A stretch of DNA of 64,000 bases from Montifringilla adamsi. Taxonomy: Eukaryota; Chordata; Aves; Passeriformes; Passeridae. The translations under genes were made by a program, and so were the position numbers. Shown here piece by piece: positions 36,001-51,500 of this stretch (position 1 is the first letter of the stretch; the number at the start of each line of letters is the position of its first letter). The stretch spans positions 7,944,541 through 8,008,540 of the forward strand of contig JAGGNK010008670.1 of assembly GCA_017590115.1 (NCBI GenBank). The letters run 5' to 3'. The notes beneath the pieces were generated by a model. That model worked only from the letters and a program-made list of their open reading frames with translations. It did no database searches and was not told the DNA's origin.

Positions 36001-39000
36001 GTATCTGGTTTCTCTCGGTTTGCTTTGGCAACTCTGGCAACAACTTTGGCAAATACACGGAGGTGGAGCTGTAAAACTTCTCACTCAAACTTGAAGGAGG
36101 CACGTTTTCAAGCACCTTTTTGTAGAAGACCACAGGAAATGATAAAAAATTGCTGTGCTTCTCATTATTACAAACAGCCATGGTCTAGAGACAGGATCAG
36201 GGGACTGAAAAAATATTAAGCTCTCTTAGATAAGCAAAAAGTAATTCAGCAGTCATGCTTTTCATTTCCTCAGAGGAGGGGAACTCAAGTTTGTTTCACT
36301 ATCCTTATAAAGCTGCAGGCAAAAAGCAAGCAAAACATCCTGGCTGTGGAGCAATCTCCAAAGAAATGAAGTACCTGAAAGCACATGGTGCTTGCCAGAA
36401 TCCTGTCAGTGGGGCACCTCACTTGCTTTCTCAGCAAGGGGAAAGCTGCACAGAAAGGTGCACTCAGAGGAAAAGCAGTCATGGGGCCTATGTAAGTATG
36501 GCTCCTTCCTGAAGCAGCCCTTCCCTCATTACATCCAGTGCCCTTGAGGCTTTTCACAAACACCCCCCTTTAGCTCCCTTTGATCTGCCATCTTTGCTGC
36601 TGCTCTTCAGAACTATTCCTGTCCTAATTCAGTTCAACCTGCCCTGTTTGAAGCTTTCTTTTCCATGAAAATGACATAATTCCTAGGGTCTCTGGTGTAT
36701 AGGGAAGTTTCATAATGACTGGAGAGATGCAGAGGCACTGGTATGTCCTGGTAGCACAACTAAAATCAGTGAGCCACTGGGAAAGCAAAACTCTCTGGGA
36801 AATCAACAGAAATTTGTGCTTAGTCTCACCTGGGAATGCTGGTTAGATAAGTGACCACATTCAGAAAATCGTCATCAGGTATCTCACTGAATCCTGCAAA
36901 TTCTGGAAAGGTTATAATGGGTGCCCCATCCTTCCCTCTTCCTCCTGCAAAAAAAAAGTCAAAGTTTAGAAGGTGATTTTATGACTTTGGACAGCCTGGT
37001 CAGTACTCAAGTGGGAAACACTGGCATACTTCTCCTTGTAAAGCACCCACATCCAGTAATCATCATCAGCTCCCATCTGATACAACTCATTGTAGTTTCA
37101 TTACCTCCGTTTACTCCAGATGAGATTCTAGCCTTTGAGATTCTCAGCTTTTTCATTAATCTTCTGCAAAATTCTGATTAAGTGCTTTTTTTTCTTAAGA
37201 ATGCTCAAATGCATGGAGGAATTTTTCTTATACTTATTTGCACCAAAACACTGTTAGGACAGGAAACTGCAAAACTCATAAGCAATAAGGTTGAGTCCCT
37301 TTCTGAGGGATTCCCTGAATCAGATTCAGGTAGAGCCACAGGAGGCATGGAGCCAAGCCCCTTGGAAGCAAGCAGCCTTTACAGCTCTCCTGACACGATG
37401 CTCAGCCCCAAGAGCTGCTGCAGCCCACAGCACAAACCCTGTTTACTTGTAGCACCATTCCTAACTTGGTTCCACTAATAAATCTGGGCATTGCTCCAAC
37501 CACACAGAAGTTACAGGGGATTTTCTCACCAGCTTGGGTCAAAGCTGAGAGCAGACTGAGGAGGCAGCAGCACATAAAGCAGCATGATGAAACAAAGCTT
37601 TTGTTATAGGTATCTTATTGCTTAATTCTCCTTAAACAGAGTACTAAGAATATGCTTTTCCCTGAGTCTTTCTCCTTTCTCTGCAATTTTTATTTAAACA
37701 TATTTTTTGCACCAGGCTCAGGAACTCTCTAACAAGACAGTACTGAGTGAATTTCTGCTGCAGACTCAGTTTTCTGAGTCATTCATGACACACAAAGGAC
37801 TCTTGCCCAAGGGACAGCCATATTCTGGGCTTCTCTTTAGTAAAGAGGAAGCTGTGAGGCAGTAAATTACCTTCCTCAGGAAAATATCCAATAAATTATC
37901 CCATTAGGAGCATGGGAGTGGGGAAAAAAAGCCCATTCTCATTCCTTGAAAGCACCCTCTAAATCCCCATAAATAATCCCCGTTTCCAGGGTGCTCCCAT
38001 CCACCATTGCCTTTCCCTGTTGATAACCACAGTTGATGCCACAAACCAGTTTCTCCTGCTCTGTTGGTGGTCATTGCAAGGAGGTGCTCCAGTAATTCCT
38101 GGCTATTTCTCTGTAGAGTGGACAGTCCCTTGCTAGTCCTGATCCTGCCTCTGCCCTATCCTCACCAGCCTCAGTTGGATCATTTAAAATCCCTTTTGTG
38201 CTGTCTGGCCAAGGAGAGCTGGAATGCTGGGGGATACAATGTTTGCACAAGGTAAAACTCAGAGCTCTAGAAAATAGGAATTTTGAACTTTTTCTTCTTG
38301 ACATCTGGTGACATGGTATCAGCACACTACCTTTAGCCCCTCCTTTCCTTTCTGAAGGTTGATTATTTCTTTGACTATGTCTGAAAATGACTCAGTTTTG
38401 TGAGATCATTCACTATCTCACCTTGCTAAGGAGAAAACAGGCTCAAAAGTCTCTCAGCCAAGAGGGAAAGCAAGAAAGCCATTATTCACACTGCACTGAA
38501 TTGGATTTCAAATGCTAAGCAGAGCCACAGCCTCCACATTGACCTCCCCACTGGCCTTGGGGTGATGCCAAATGCTGATGCATGGCAGCTGGATCTCCAG
38601 CTGCACTGTCTGCAGTCAGCAGTGATGTAGAATATGCTGTCTTGCCAATTTAGTCAGGCTTCCCCCAGACTGCTGCACTCTAGACCAGGAACTCCAACCA
38701 GCAGGTACCCAGTTAGGCTGGTTTTTACAGATTCTCAGTGACATCTCCTGGACACAAACAGTAACAGCCAGGAAAATTTAATCCAAACAAATTTGTCTGC
38801 TGTCTCTTTGTGCAGAGCTCAGTACATGCCAAGGCATTTCATATGTAGTATCTTGTGAACATTCACAGGATTTCTGGGCACCAAACTTTCCCATTCACAT
38901 ATTTCAAATATGTGAATATACCTTAAATGAGAGAGATGTAGCAACTTGGAATATTTTGGTTTAAAGCAGCAATATTTGCCACTGAAGGATAAGGTAGAGA

Positions 39001-42000
39001 TTCCCCTGGATTCCCTATTTTAACACCTGATAGTTTAGCTACAGTTATATTCAAGATTTGTTCAAACAACAAGTTTCAAAGGGTACTTCTAATGCTCCTG
39101 CTCATGAGGATCTCTTTGTGTCCCTTTTATTTCATCTCCTGCATCTCCATTCACATATGTGCTCTTCTTCCCCTGGCCTCTTCCCTGAGCTGGATGAGGC
39201 AGGCTGATGATGCACTCTGTGTATTTTTGTCATGGGATCTTCTCCTATAAAAAGCCATCCAAAGAATGAATGTAAGCAGACTGAACACTGACTTCTTCCT
39301 TCCACCACTGGCAACAAATCTAGGACACTTAGGAGCAGCCTCAGGCTGAACATTCAACTAAGAGTCAGCAGCTTCTGCCTCTGACTAAGCCACAGGCCCT
39401 TAACAGCTGCTGATCTCTATTTCATTCTCCAATGTGAAGGCAACACTTGCTGCTTCAACCACGCCAGAACCCTCAGATGGTTGAGCAGAGCTGTTCTTCA
39501 GACAGGGAAATAAACAAGGAAACCTTCAGTTCCTGCCACACCGGGAAATTAGAGGGAAGTTTGAGGGAGTTTGGTATTCAGAAATTGTTAAGTGCTATGA
39601 TGAGAAGAGAGCAGAAATGTGTAAAGTGTTGAGTGACAAGAAATACCACAAATATGTTACAAATTAGTTTTTCCTGCCCATATCTGAAGTTCAAGCAGTA
39701 GTTGAGTTACAAAGGAAAATTATCTATATCCATTTGGATAAGGGATATAAGGGAAGCTCTTTAAATACCAAGAGTGTCTGGAAAACTCTCTCTTCAGTAC
39801 AAGAGAGCAATTCCATACATCTAAATGTTAATGCCAATTTTTCCCTGACACTAATCCAAGAATTGCTGCAGTATGCAAATTTCTGCAGAATGTGGATTGA
39901 CAAGCTGCAGCCCTTTTTTCCTCGGCCATCAACCTTTCTTTCTAGGGAGTTGCCACAAGATTTCTTCCAGTCCTTGAAATACTTTAGCTAGATACTACTC
40001 AATGTCTTGAAAGGACAGACAGCAGAAACTAAAAGCCAATAGGGACAGTCTCCAGTCAGCACCATAGCCATAAGGACTGAGTACATGGAATTTGTCTTTT
40101 ATGGAATTTAGAAGAGATAGCACACAAGCTGTATCAGAATTTTACAAGGTACCCATGGTAATGGGACCTTCACTAACTCTTAGGTGTGCCAATCCCCAAT
40201 GTCCCAGGACACAGAGCAGCATTCACAGCTGCTCCTATTAGACAGACTTTCCAGCAGCCAATGCAGCCTGGATAGCTGCTGCAGTGAAGATGGGGCCAGA
40301 ATTCAGCTGTGGAAACAAAAGCTGAAGTATCTGGGGAAGCAATATATGTGGGGAGAAAAGGTTATGGCAGCTGAGAAAATTTAATTTTGCTTTGCAGTGT
40401 AAAGGGTGTGATTGACAAATGAGGTGTGAGTGCTGAATTCTGAGAGCTCTCTCAGCGGAAGCTGTATGTTGGTATGACTGATGTAAAAGCAGAAAGCAAT
40501 CACAACTGCAGGCCAAGACCCTGAACACAATGAGGATCTTAGAAAATTTCCCACTCCCAGTTCCAGCCCTCCCCATCTTCCCACCTAGGCACAAAAAATA
40601 TCCATGGTTGAGACAATAAGGGGCTACACTAAAGTCCTATTCTATAGCCAGCAGCTCTTCTAACTAGAGATCACCAAATATGCTGACTCCCTTGGGAAAT
40701 AAAACCAAAACAAATGAAAAGCACCAGCCCAACAAAGGGGCTATAGTCAGAAGTTCCAAAAGTTAGTCTGCAAGTTTCCAGAGCTCACCTCCCCAGCCTG
40801 CCACAGACAGGAACTCATCAGTTAGTATTGGAAAGTGTTCTCTCAAATGCTGCTGACACTTGCAACCTTACTGCTTGGGCCTGCCCACATGCAGAGAGCT
40901 CCCTGAGTCATCACAGCCCAGCCCTGACTACAGTTCATCTCCTGGGTCAGACAGCCAAAAAGTCTAATGATATCTTGGCTGAAGTTTCACTGCTTTGGTC
41001 AGGTCTTGCTTTTTTCCAAGCTCTGTTGTTTTGGTTTGCCATGTTGATTAATGGTTGTGAGTGATGAATTTCTCATTAAATCATGTTTCCTGGGTCTCAA
41101 TTTTTATAAAAGATCCAAACTGTCCTTTTGGCAAGGTCAGGCCAGGTTTTCCAAAAGGCTCAGTTTAAACAGGAAGCAGATGGCCAAATACCCTCCAGAC
41201 TTTGCAAATTAAATAAACTGGCTTCTGAGTCAGTTACCATTTTCAGATATACTCTCCCATCCACTGAAGTCTGTTAACAGGAGCAGAACACAAAGAAAAC
41301 GATTCTCCCTGCTAATACACTTCGTGACAGTTTGTCTAATAAAGTCGTGATTTAGCAACATGATCCATTATTGCCGCAAATGGCAGATTGGGCTCTTTGA
41401 CAGAGTAATTACAGATAAGAACAGGTTGTGAAGCTGCAGATAAAAAAGTGGGGGGGGGGAAGAATGGTAGCAGTTCCAAGAGCAGATTGGTACAGCAGGA
41501 CAGAAAAAGTATTTTACTAGTGGTTCTTTATTCTTGAGTAAAAACTGGTGCGTTAGAATAACCTGGCTTTCAGTACTACCCAACTTTGTGATCTAGGTCC
41601 CTTAACACCTACAGGAAACACACAAACCTAGCTGAACACTCCTGTGTTGTCACAGCTGTAGTCCCATAATTGAGAGTTTGGTTTTCAGGGAAAGGCAAGA
41701 GGCAGTAGTGGTATGAAAGCTAGAATTTAACCACAAGAAGCAGTACTCCTACCAGATCTCACAAGCTAAGCAGGGCTAAATCAGCACATGGGAAAAGAGA
41801 TGACCAAAGTAAAATTACATCATTAAGGACATTGCCATATTACATTGCAGCCTTTTCCATGACCTCAGTGGACCAGAGAAGGCTTTGGAAAGCTACCCTG
41901 TTCTTGGCATGGAGTAAGGTCTTGATTAGTCTGGTAGGTGGAGGACCAGGACAAACAGGAGGCTGTTATTAGGTAATAGATAGACCCTGACACAATCAAA

Positions 42001-42561
42001 CACCAAACTCATTAGACTTGTTATGTAATTCTTACCATCTGCTCAGAGACCACAAGACAGTCAGATCCTCTTAAGAAGTTTGCACACAGCAATATGGAGA
42101 GAAGTGTTTGTAATGAGTCATGTCCAGAGAAAACAAAGAGGCTTTGATTCAATCATTTTCCCTTTTCTTTTTTACTTTACTGCAAGGAAACATCGTGAGT
42201 TCACTGCATCTGCCTCAGCTGCCAGCTGTTACTAAAAAGGTGGTATTAACCAAAGAAATACTCATCTATGACAAAGTTTACAACAGTCAACCATGGACTT
42301 CCATTATCACTGGACAACTGCATTTGGGGTCCACAGGACTGAGCAGGAGAGCTTAGCAAAGCTAGAGGCTGTGGAGTAACACAAACCAGACTCAGTGCTA
42401 CATCCTCTGGGCTCTGCACAGGCATGGAAGAGGTGACTGTAAATCAGTGTATCCCACTGTTAGGAAGTTGTTCAGAGACATAATTTATGTCCATAATGCT
42501 CTACATAAACATTGGAATTGCCTTTTATTGCCCAAGATAGTGACACCAAAGAACGGAAGGG

Positions 42562-42592
<31 letters not shown>

Positions 42593-45500
42593 TTTCCAGA
42601 CCGTGGCTACTGAGCTGCAACATTTCAAAATGGAAAACCAGTAAATAGGCTAAGTATCAAATTTTCAGCCACCATGTAGGCAAGCATTGAAGCACCAAAA
42701 TATTTGTGGTTGCTCATACCTAATGAAAAACAGCTAACAATATGCTTTCAGGCAAAGCTACAAAGCCATCTGGGAAAAAATCTAAATCAAATGAGGTCAT
42801 TTAGGCATGAATTACTTTAATAAGTGAAATGAGGCAGAAGAGTGCCCAGTTTTGTTTTCATTGCATGAAAAAAACCCAATCTTTTGCTAAAGGAAAAAGA
42901 AAGTAACATTATTTAGAGAAATGCATTTTTGAAAAGTATAGTAATGTCTGGCTTGCACCTAAAGTTCTCTTTGCAGGAGGCACTAGAGGGAGAGTAAGGA
43001 AGATTCCTGCTATGTTTTACCTATGACTCACCAGAGGTCACTAACAGAATAAGACACTGGGCCAAAGGGGCTTCTAAGCCTCCCTTATCTTCCTCACATG
43101 CTACCATGGGGATTCTGGAGTGGAGGCACCCAGGTTTCCAAATTTACCTGTAAACTTCAGACTGATACAAACTTAGAAACTATGAACTACACTGCCCTGT
43201 TCTATAGTAGGACACTATTTCTGGACTGTACTGAGGAGATTTTAGATAAGCTTGAAAATTCTTAAAATGTGATTTGTTATTTAGGTAGATGGGGGCATGA
43301 AAGACACCTTTTCACTCTCCTTTGCTATTTGTTAGTACTTCTGTGTTGATGAGCCACTTATTTGCTGATTCCTAACAAACAAGCCCCTCAGCCTTGCCTT
43401 CTTTGAAGAGATATTTTTCAAGTCTTTAAGCAGCTCATATTTAAACAGCCTCATTTAAACACCTTTCTCATCACTTCCAAGAATAAAAGCATTAGATAAA
43501 TGTGAAGAGTTGAATTTGCTAAAATAGCAGGTGAGAATACAGGCACTGCTGAAATTATGAATCCATAAAGAAATATGAAAATTCTTTTTTTATGTCTACC
43601 CTTGACATTTTTATTCCATGTTTGATGTTCTAGCTGGAATTGGAAATGGGTTTTTTCTTCCTGTTTAGTAAACCACTTTCCATAAGTTGCTCATTACATG
43701 CTGTATTCAGCTTTTGCTATTGGCCCCAAATGTTGCAAGGTAATGGGGTTCAAAAATAGCAATCCTCCACATTTTACTGGGCAGGCAATTGTATATGAGG
43801 CACTCCGTTCTCAACAACTCCTACTTACCCTGCACTGAGCACAACAGTGGGATGAAAAGGTTTTGAGCAATTTAATGCAGTTACAGACCCTGTCCTGCCC
43901 AGAGGGTTGTGGAATTCTAGGAAGGCGAGACCCTGAGATGCTTTACTGCAGATGAGAAGGCAGTTGGTGCCACCTCTGCTCAGTCAGTACCCTCTTCTAA
44001 TGCAAACCCTTTAGTTACTGAGCTTAGGAAACTGCCACAAGATCCTACCTGCAAGCCTCCAAAATCAAGTTTTAGTACTCAGAGCTTCATAAACAATTCT
44101 GTGTAAACTAGATTTGGATTTCTTTCAGCAACTTGGAATGCATTTTAAAATGCAAAGACACAGCAAGGATTGGGCCTGCTGAGCTGACCATTTCCAGAGC
44201 TGGGATGGTGCACTCTCTGCACTCTATACCCACCAAGAGGGACAGGCTTTCCAAGAAGACCTTCTTATAATCTTAGCATTTTGTGCAAAATCATGATACT
44301 ACACTGTTTCTATGGGGAAGATGATAAGAAAATTTTGAATTTTCTTATTTGCAGAACAGATGGAAATAGAGACAAAAGGAGTTTCCAGAGGCCATGCAGT
44401 CAACAGCAGAGACTCTTTTAGGACCTAGATAAGATTTTATCATCTACAGTATCCAAAAGAATGAATTAAATAATTTGCCAAATATTTCAGTATCAGCTCT
44501 TTCTTTGGGATAGGAACTGCGTCACTTTGTGTGATTGCAAATTCCAGGCAAACAAAGGACTATGTAATAATCATATCTTTTAAAGATTAGAACCTTAAAC
44601 TTTAGCAATGAATCATTTCTAAAACAAAGGCAAATGAGGAAGAAGGGGGAGGTCATGAATAGATCCCTGATAGACGAAAATCTTTTCCCACAAACAAGAT
44701 GCTTGGACATTGTGCAAAGATATGCAGTGAAAGTTTTGTTTAATTTCTTGCCCTCTAAATATGTTCCTCCCAGCCCATTGTGGAGAACATGGAAAATTAA
44801 CTTGCTTTAAAAAAACAAGTACAGCAACTTGGCATTTATCCATTCCATACACCGTGAATTGTAGCAGCACTTCTCAGGAGCAATATGAAAATACTATTGC
44901 AACTGCTGTACAGAGCTGAAGGGTGACAGTCAGCATGACACATTCCAGTATGTATCCAAGAGAATCACAGAGTGTCATTATACCAGCAACCTCTTACCTG
45001 ACAAGATTGCAAATTGCCTGTGGAGCTGCTCTATTATATCCACTGCTACGAGCGGCCGTATCTCCTGCTGCATGATTTCATCTGTGCAAGGGAAAACAGA
45101 AATCTTCCGTGAGTTCATAAAGCCTCAGTGACAATTTTTTCCACCTTTAACAACCCAGCAAAACAAAGATGACACTCAAAGTAAAAAGCCTAGCCAGAGC
45201 TATTCTATGACTATTGTGGTAAAGATTATGGTACTTACAGAGTCTCCTCTTCAGCCTATTAACTTCTTCTATTGCCTTGTGATTTCAGAGAGAGCTTTTC
45301 ATAAACCAGCTCCAGCAGATTTGCCACAGCTTGCCACAGGTTTGCTCAAGCTGACAGCTGCTCCTTACCACTTCAGGTTCCATATTAAGTCATTACATTT
45401 GGCCTCCCACTACAGCAGTTTTTCAGTCTTTGAAACAGTGAAATCTACTGCACATACATGGCCCTGTTCCACCCTGAACTCCCCGAACTCTGCTGGAGAC

Positions 45501-48500
45501 TTTGTGTAGCCAGCCAATCCACAACAGTTTCCTTTCCCGATGCTTTTTCCGCTACAAGCAAATACATAGTAAAAGGAGGAAATAAGAGACTTTCTTCTCA
45601 TGAAAACAAAGCCTGTTATTTTAACTAAGCCTGTTAGTTCAAACACTAAAAAGTTTAAAAGTAACTTGGCAAGCAGCTGGGCAAAAAATTACCTCAACTT
45701 TTGTATGTGATCTATGGAGTGAAAAGCAATTATAGTCTCACATGAAGCTAATTTGATCTCTTTTTGTAACAGGTGCACCCAGTTATTTTCCCCACTCTTC
45801 ACACCAGTCTAAAGCAGCAACATTTACAAGAAATATCTGCCAACTTAACTGGCAGGATCAAGGTTTATGTTATAATGATGCCTATTGGAACTACTCCTTT
45901 AGCCACTGTACGGAGCAACAACCAGTCCTGGTGCTGTGCAGATCACCTCTAAGTGATGGGTGGTAGGAAGGAGGCTGGGTCCAGACAGACCACAGACCTG
46001 AGTCAGGGCAGGCTGATGCCCCATTTAAGCACCAAGACATTAACTGATGTGAATTCAACATAGGCACTGAAATACTTTTGTGCACATGGTTTTAAACCAA
46101 CAGTCCAGAAACAGAGAGGGAGGTCAGAGAGGTTAGAGATTAGCTTCTTTCTCCTGCATCCTAGTCTACTGCCCAAAAAACCTTCTCTGTCTTGCTTTCA
46201 GACATCCACTCTGATCCTTTCCAGAACTAGGGATTCTAGGTTTAAACGACACAATATCATTTGAAAAGTTTTATGTTCATTTTCAAACACTTCACTAATG
46301 CCTTGAGACAAAGCATTAGTTTACTGGTTTCTAAATATCCTTTTTATTTCAAAAGATTTTTGTGATGTAAGGATAAGATGAAGCAAAAGAAACAAAAACT
46401 GCAGAGTGCCAGCTGGTTCTTATCAAATCTCCTGTCTGGGCAAGATGAACCACATGGGATTTCCTGTAAAAGCCACACTCAGGAGGAGATGTTCAGATGA
46501 TGAGAAAGGTGGTAGAAAACACATTTGATGACTAGGAATCACACATTCAATAAGTCAGTACAGTTCACACAGTGACATGCTGCGAAAAGCAATTGCAGCA
46601 GAAGAAACTAGCAGAAGACAGAAAATCTGAGAAAACAAGGGAAGGTGCCTCACGAGCCCAAATGGCAAATCAGATCATGTGGCTGTGAAATGTCAGCAGC
46701 TGTAGCCAACAGCACTCAAGGTCCCATTTGCCCATTTGTGTCTTCCTCTAGGACAGTGCTTAAAGGTAGTTACTCCCCAACATGGAAGAATTTGTAGCAC
46801 CACCATAGCACACACCTTGCAGTAGAAGTCCCAGTCCTTGGAAACATGATTGATTACCTGGGGCTGCTGGAGGAAGTTTTTAATCTTTAACTAGAAGAAA
46901 AGCTTGAAAAAAAAATCTTATAAGCAAACAAAAAGATGTAAGTCTGGGTTTGATTCAAAGCTATGACATTTGTCTAGTATCAGTGAGCATTAATAATTTA
47001 TATCTGCCACTAGCTTTATCTCAGGAAGCCCTGAAGCCTCTCTGGTCTGTACTGCAAGTCAGGAAGCAGCAGGAAGGGGACAGAAGCAAGGCACCATTTT
47101 TCTGTGGGACTGATATTCCAGCTGAGAAACCCCTTCTTCAGGGTGACATGAGCTGGTATTGAGCTGACAGCTACAGGTTCATAGACACTTCAGAAAAACT
47201 TATTGATGACAGGCACATTTTAACACTGCATGGGGCCAAGGGGAAGGTTTCAGGAAGCTGAAAAGCTGCAGGAACATGAAAACTATCTTGTTTCATAGCA
47301 CCCCTTGCTAATATCTACAGAGGACGTTGGACAACTCCTGCTCACTTCAGAGCAGTTCTGTCCTCTGATAAAATCTGTATCTGTATAGGCATGCAACTTA
47401 AGATCTTATAAAAATACACACCAGCCAAGTGTCTGCAACATATTTATTTTGGGAAACTTGACTCAGACATTTCCCACCTTCTGTGTGATTGCTCTTGTGG
47501 TCTCCACTTTTTTTTTTCTTTTTTTTTTGTTAAGAGGCAGTTATTCATAGCCTCTGAAATTTCAAAAAGAAAAATTTTATTGTTTGGTGTTACATGAAAC
47601 AATGCCAATCCCCTACACAGGTCATCAAAGATGAACATTTACATATACCATACAGTTCTTCATTACTTGAATTAATTGAATTTGTCAGGACAATTTAAAT
47701 ATGAATAAGGATGTGATAAAAGAGGGAAAAAAATAAAAGAAACAAGTCAGTTCATCTACTCTTGGTTCTCCTCTTAAACAGCTATAAATTCAATTCCTAG
47801 CAGAGGCCAGTTTCAGTGCAGAAGAATTAGGCCTTACAGTTTTGCTTCCCAAGGTTTTCTACCAAGGGGGAGAAAAAGAAAAGCAATTACTACAGCCATC
47901 TGTCGGGCACAGCTTCTCCTCCTTCCCAGCTCTCCAGGGAGGCTCACTGCAACTGTGCTATCTGATCCTCAAGGGGAAAGCCATTCAGTTATGCTTCATA
48001 ATTCCTCATTCAACAATGAAACCTGCTTGGGCTCGCAAACACACACTTGCTTATTCTGTGTCTCACCCAGCTCTATGTGCTCCCACAGCAGGTCTGGAGG
48101 AGCTACACCAACAGCAGATGGTTAAAAGCAACAAAGAATATCCTCTTGTTCTTTCCTCTCTTCTCTGAGCAGACACAAACTAGTTTACATACTAAAGGCA
48201 ACTAATTGTTTCCAACAGCACTGGAAAGGTGACTTGCTGGAGTGAGGGACTGGACTGCGCCAGCAGATTGACACAGCAGTGCCTGTTGCTCTACCAAGGA
48301 CAACTAAAGGCCACCAGCCACACCAGGACACTGGGGCTTCTTTGTTTTTAAGTGGCTGAAGGCTACAACTGCCTGGCCTTCTGCTGACTGCAGGAGAGGA
48401 TGGCTTCAATCCCCCATCTGAAGCCACTACTCTTGGAAAAATGGGCTACAAATTTCCAGAGCAAAGTTCATGTCTTCTTAATGACAGCCTAATATGTAAT

Positions 48501-51500
48501 TCACAGTGGAAGAAGACAGCTGAGAGTGAAAGAAAATATTTTCTAAAATAGTAGAGTACATCAGCCTACTTCTACTTTGTGCAAGCTCTGTCAAAAATTA
48601 TGCTCAGAGCTTTCAGAATTTTTTGGAGAAAAATCAGATTGCTGGTGTGATGAAAAAGGGTCAGACAGGATTAAGCACGAGGCCAGATATTTCTTGGCCA
48701 GATACTTCATTTTAAGAACAGGAAAGCACACCTTACATTATGTGCTCTTATGCTCCTTAGAAAGTACCAAAAGGCAAATCCAAAGTTTGAAAGTTGCAGA
48801 ATTCCTACAGTCCAGAACTTCTCCCAGGTTGAGTCAGCTTTGCTTGCCACCAACAACAGCAAAGTCTAGCAGAGCTAAGTTAGATTTCAAGAATTAAACA
48901 CAATAAGGAAACAAATTTGCACATTTGACTGATAAGGTTTAAGCAGACTAAAGGCTTTGAAAATATTCTGTCCCACCAGAATGCCCGGTTCAAGTCCTTA
49001 AGCAAAACATTTCCCTTTTTGAAGGTCAAAAAGAACTCCAAGGTTATTACATCAGAGAAAGACTGTCTTAGTTTGGAATCCTTTTTTAAAATTTCTATTC
49101 ATTTTTCTTTCTCACCATTCATGCCCCTCGTTTACTTTCTGAAAAGGTTTGTTTATTCTCTCAACCCAGGCAGACAAACAGGAGGTCAGTTACTGATACA
49201 AGCTGCTGTGCTACAGATTGTTCTAAAAATCTAGCTATAAACAGAAGGGAAATATCATCCTTTCTCTTATTCTTCTGCACATTCCTGCCACCTCTTTTTT
49301 TGCTAACCTATGCTGAGTCAACTGAAAACTAAGCCAGGAATAACTTTATTGTAAATAAGGTGAAGCCATCATTTCTTTAGTGATTGCTTCTGATCTGGGT
49401 TAGTTCTCTGCAAAGCTGCTTGAAGGGTACAAGTGCTGGTAGTGCATAGGAGGGGTGGGGGGTGGCAAAGCCAGGACTACCCTTCCAGGAGAGAATCAGA
49501 CTTAGGTCAGCTTAGAGCAAAAGCCAAAATGAAGCATAGGTGACTGGAATCAGCTTTTCACTCAGATCAATTTTTCACCAAGCACAACTGTAAAACCTAC
49601 AAAGAATATTTGTTTAAATGCAATTTCTCCTCTTGTTAAAGGCAGGTTTCATAGCAAAGTTTGGTAGCCATCTCCCAAAGACTGAAGATCCTTCCAAAAT
49701 ATTTAAGTAACTCTTGGTCATGTTTGGAAGTATCGGTTTAAATTGGTGAATTTTTAGTTGGAATAGCAACTCAGTTTTGTGGACACTAAGGTAGCAGAAT
49801 TCTGGAGAAGCAAAGTTAGGAGCAAGAATGTCTTGAGTGATGGACTGCCAGCATGTTCCAGTCCCTTGAGAAGGGGACAGATTGAGGCCATGTTGTGGAA
49901 GGAATTGCCTTGCAAACTTTCCCAAACAATCTCCATGAAAGGTTAGAAATGCACCTTCCTCTGAAGAGCTCAAAAACCTGTGAGTCCCAGTGTCTACCTG
50001 GGCAGAAGCTGAACTGGTGCCTGATGTGATTTTCTATCACACAGCAGATGTGCTCTGAAGTTTTCTCCTGTCATCACACTGAGTCGTGATTGGTGTTTCC
50101 ACGGCATTCTGTGCAGCTTAATGATGGAGGTACAGCTTTACCTGAGCCTGGCTCTGCAGGCACATATTTCTGCTGATTTTAATTCTTTCAGGTAAGACTG
50201 TTCAAATTCTTCGGATCACTGCATTTTTCAATTAATCTCATTTAGTAAATCTGATGCTTATTTTAACATAAAATTACAAGAGTGAAGAGGTCACAGATTG
50301 GAAAGACTGGTTTAGAGGCTGTGTTTTACTGTGCTCCAGCAGTGGTTACAGACTTTAACAAGTTGTTTTTACAGGCAGGCACAGTACACATTAGGAGTCT
50401 ACTGTGGTTCACTTATAAGGGGAAGAAAGTAGAGCTGTTCATATATAAAATTGAAATCTTGCCCTCCCAAATGGAAATGCACCCTCCAGGCATGATGTCA
50501 GCCTTCTAAGCCCATGTCAAAATATTTTGGAATACATTTCCTCGGATGAAGAAACAGATTTTGCTGCTTTTTCCATTCAACCACTTCTTCAAAAACAGTC
50601 TTTGGAGGTTCTTGTTTGAAAGATATTTTTTTGTTGTTTTTAAAGAAGTTTTCAAACTGATTGGTAAATTAAAAAAAAAAAATTAAAAGCTTTCTTCTGC
50701 ATAGGTACACGGTTATTTTGATTTACTGTTGGTACATTCTGCAAAAATACATTGGTGTGTACAATTTTATACTTATGGTCACACTTCAAGGATTTCAATG
50801 ACTATTTACTGTCAGAACACACCGTACATTTGTGCACACATCTAGGAATTCTTCATTAATAATCCCCATAAAAGACAAATTTACAAAGTAATATAAAATT
50901 CTAAAAGAACTCTCCACAGTTCAGTTCAGGTGACTTCATATTCTAGCCTATTATTAAGATACTTCTTATAATACTGCTGTAAAATCGTAAGAGATAGATA
51001 AGAAATTATTAACAAATCTTCAGTCTATATTATGAATTATCCATAATCAGAAAAGATCTAAAGAAACACACCACAACACATCATCTACTCAGCAAGATAA
51101 TGCTTGATTTCACAGACCACCCCCTGGTGGGGGGGTGCTACATCCTACTATCCACAAAACTGAAGCTTCCCTAACAAAAGGCATTAAAGGCAAAGGTCTC
51201 ATCTCAGCATTCAAGAAATAAACCCAGATTTATAGCAGCATGGGACAGCCTCTTGCCTAGTGCCTCAGTAGTAAAAACTTCTTGATAGTTTCTGATTTTA
51301 GCCAGAGAAAAGTTTATTCATCTTCTTCCCAACATCTGTCCTTCACAACAATGCTGGATTGCTAGAACACAAATTTCTGCTCAGAGAATAGAAGAAAAGG
51401 ACATTTCCATAATGTCATGTTAAAAACCACCATGAATAACAAAACCCACTTGTGGCAAACTGCAAAGCTAAAATACGCTCACTACAATGCCTGGACACTG

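Larger units (their letters stand above)
31789..36829. other. MCF2L2 intron (5.0 kb)
   Basis: Contains a T/G-rich low-complexity block, a (CA)n microsatellite and an old CR1-type LINE remnant (listed separately). No gene supported. Confidence 0.6.

Noticed and set aside
42563..42600. Poly(T) plus CCAG as a + strand splice acceptor for a hidden gene
   Set aside because: No open, conserved frame follows the AG, and no partner donor was found.
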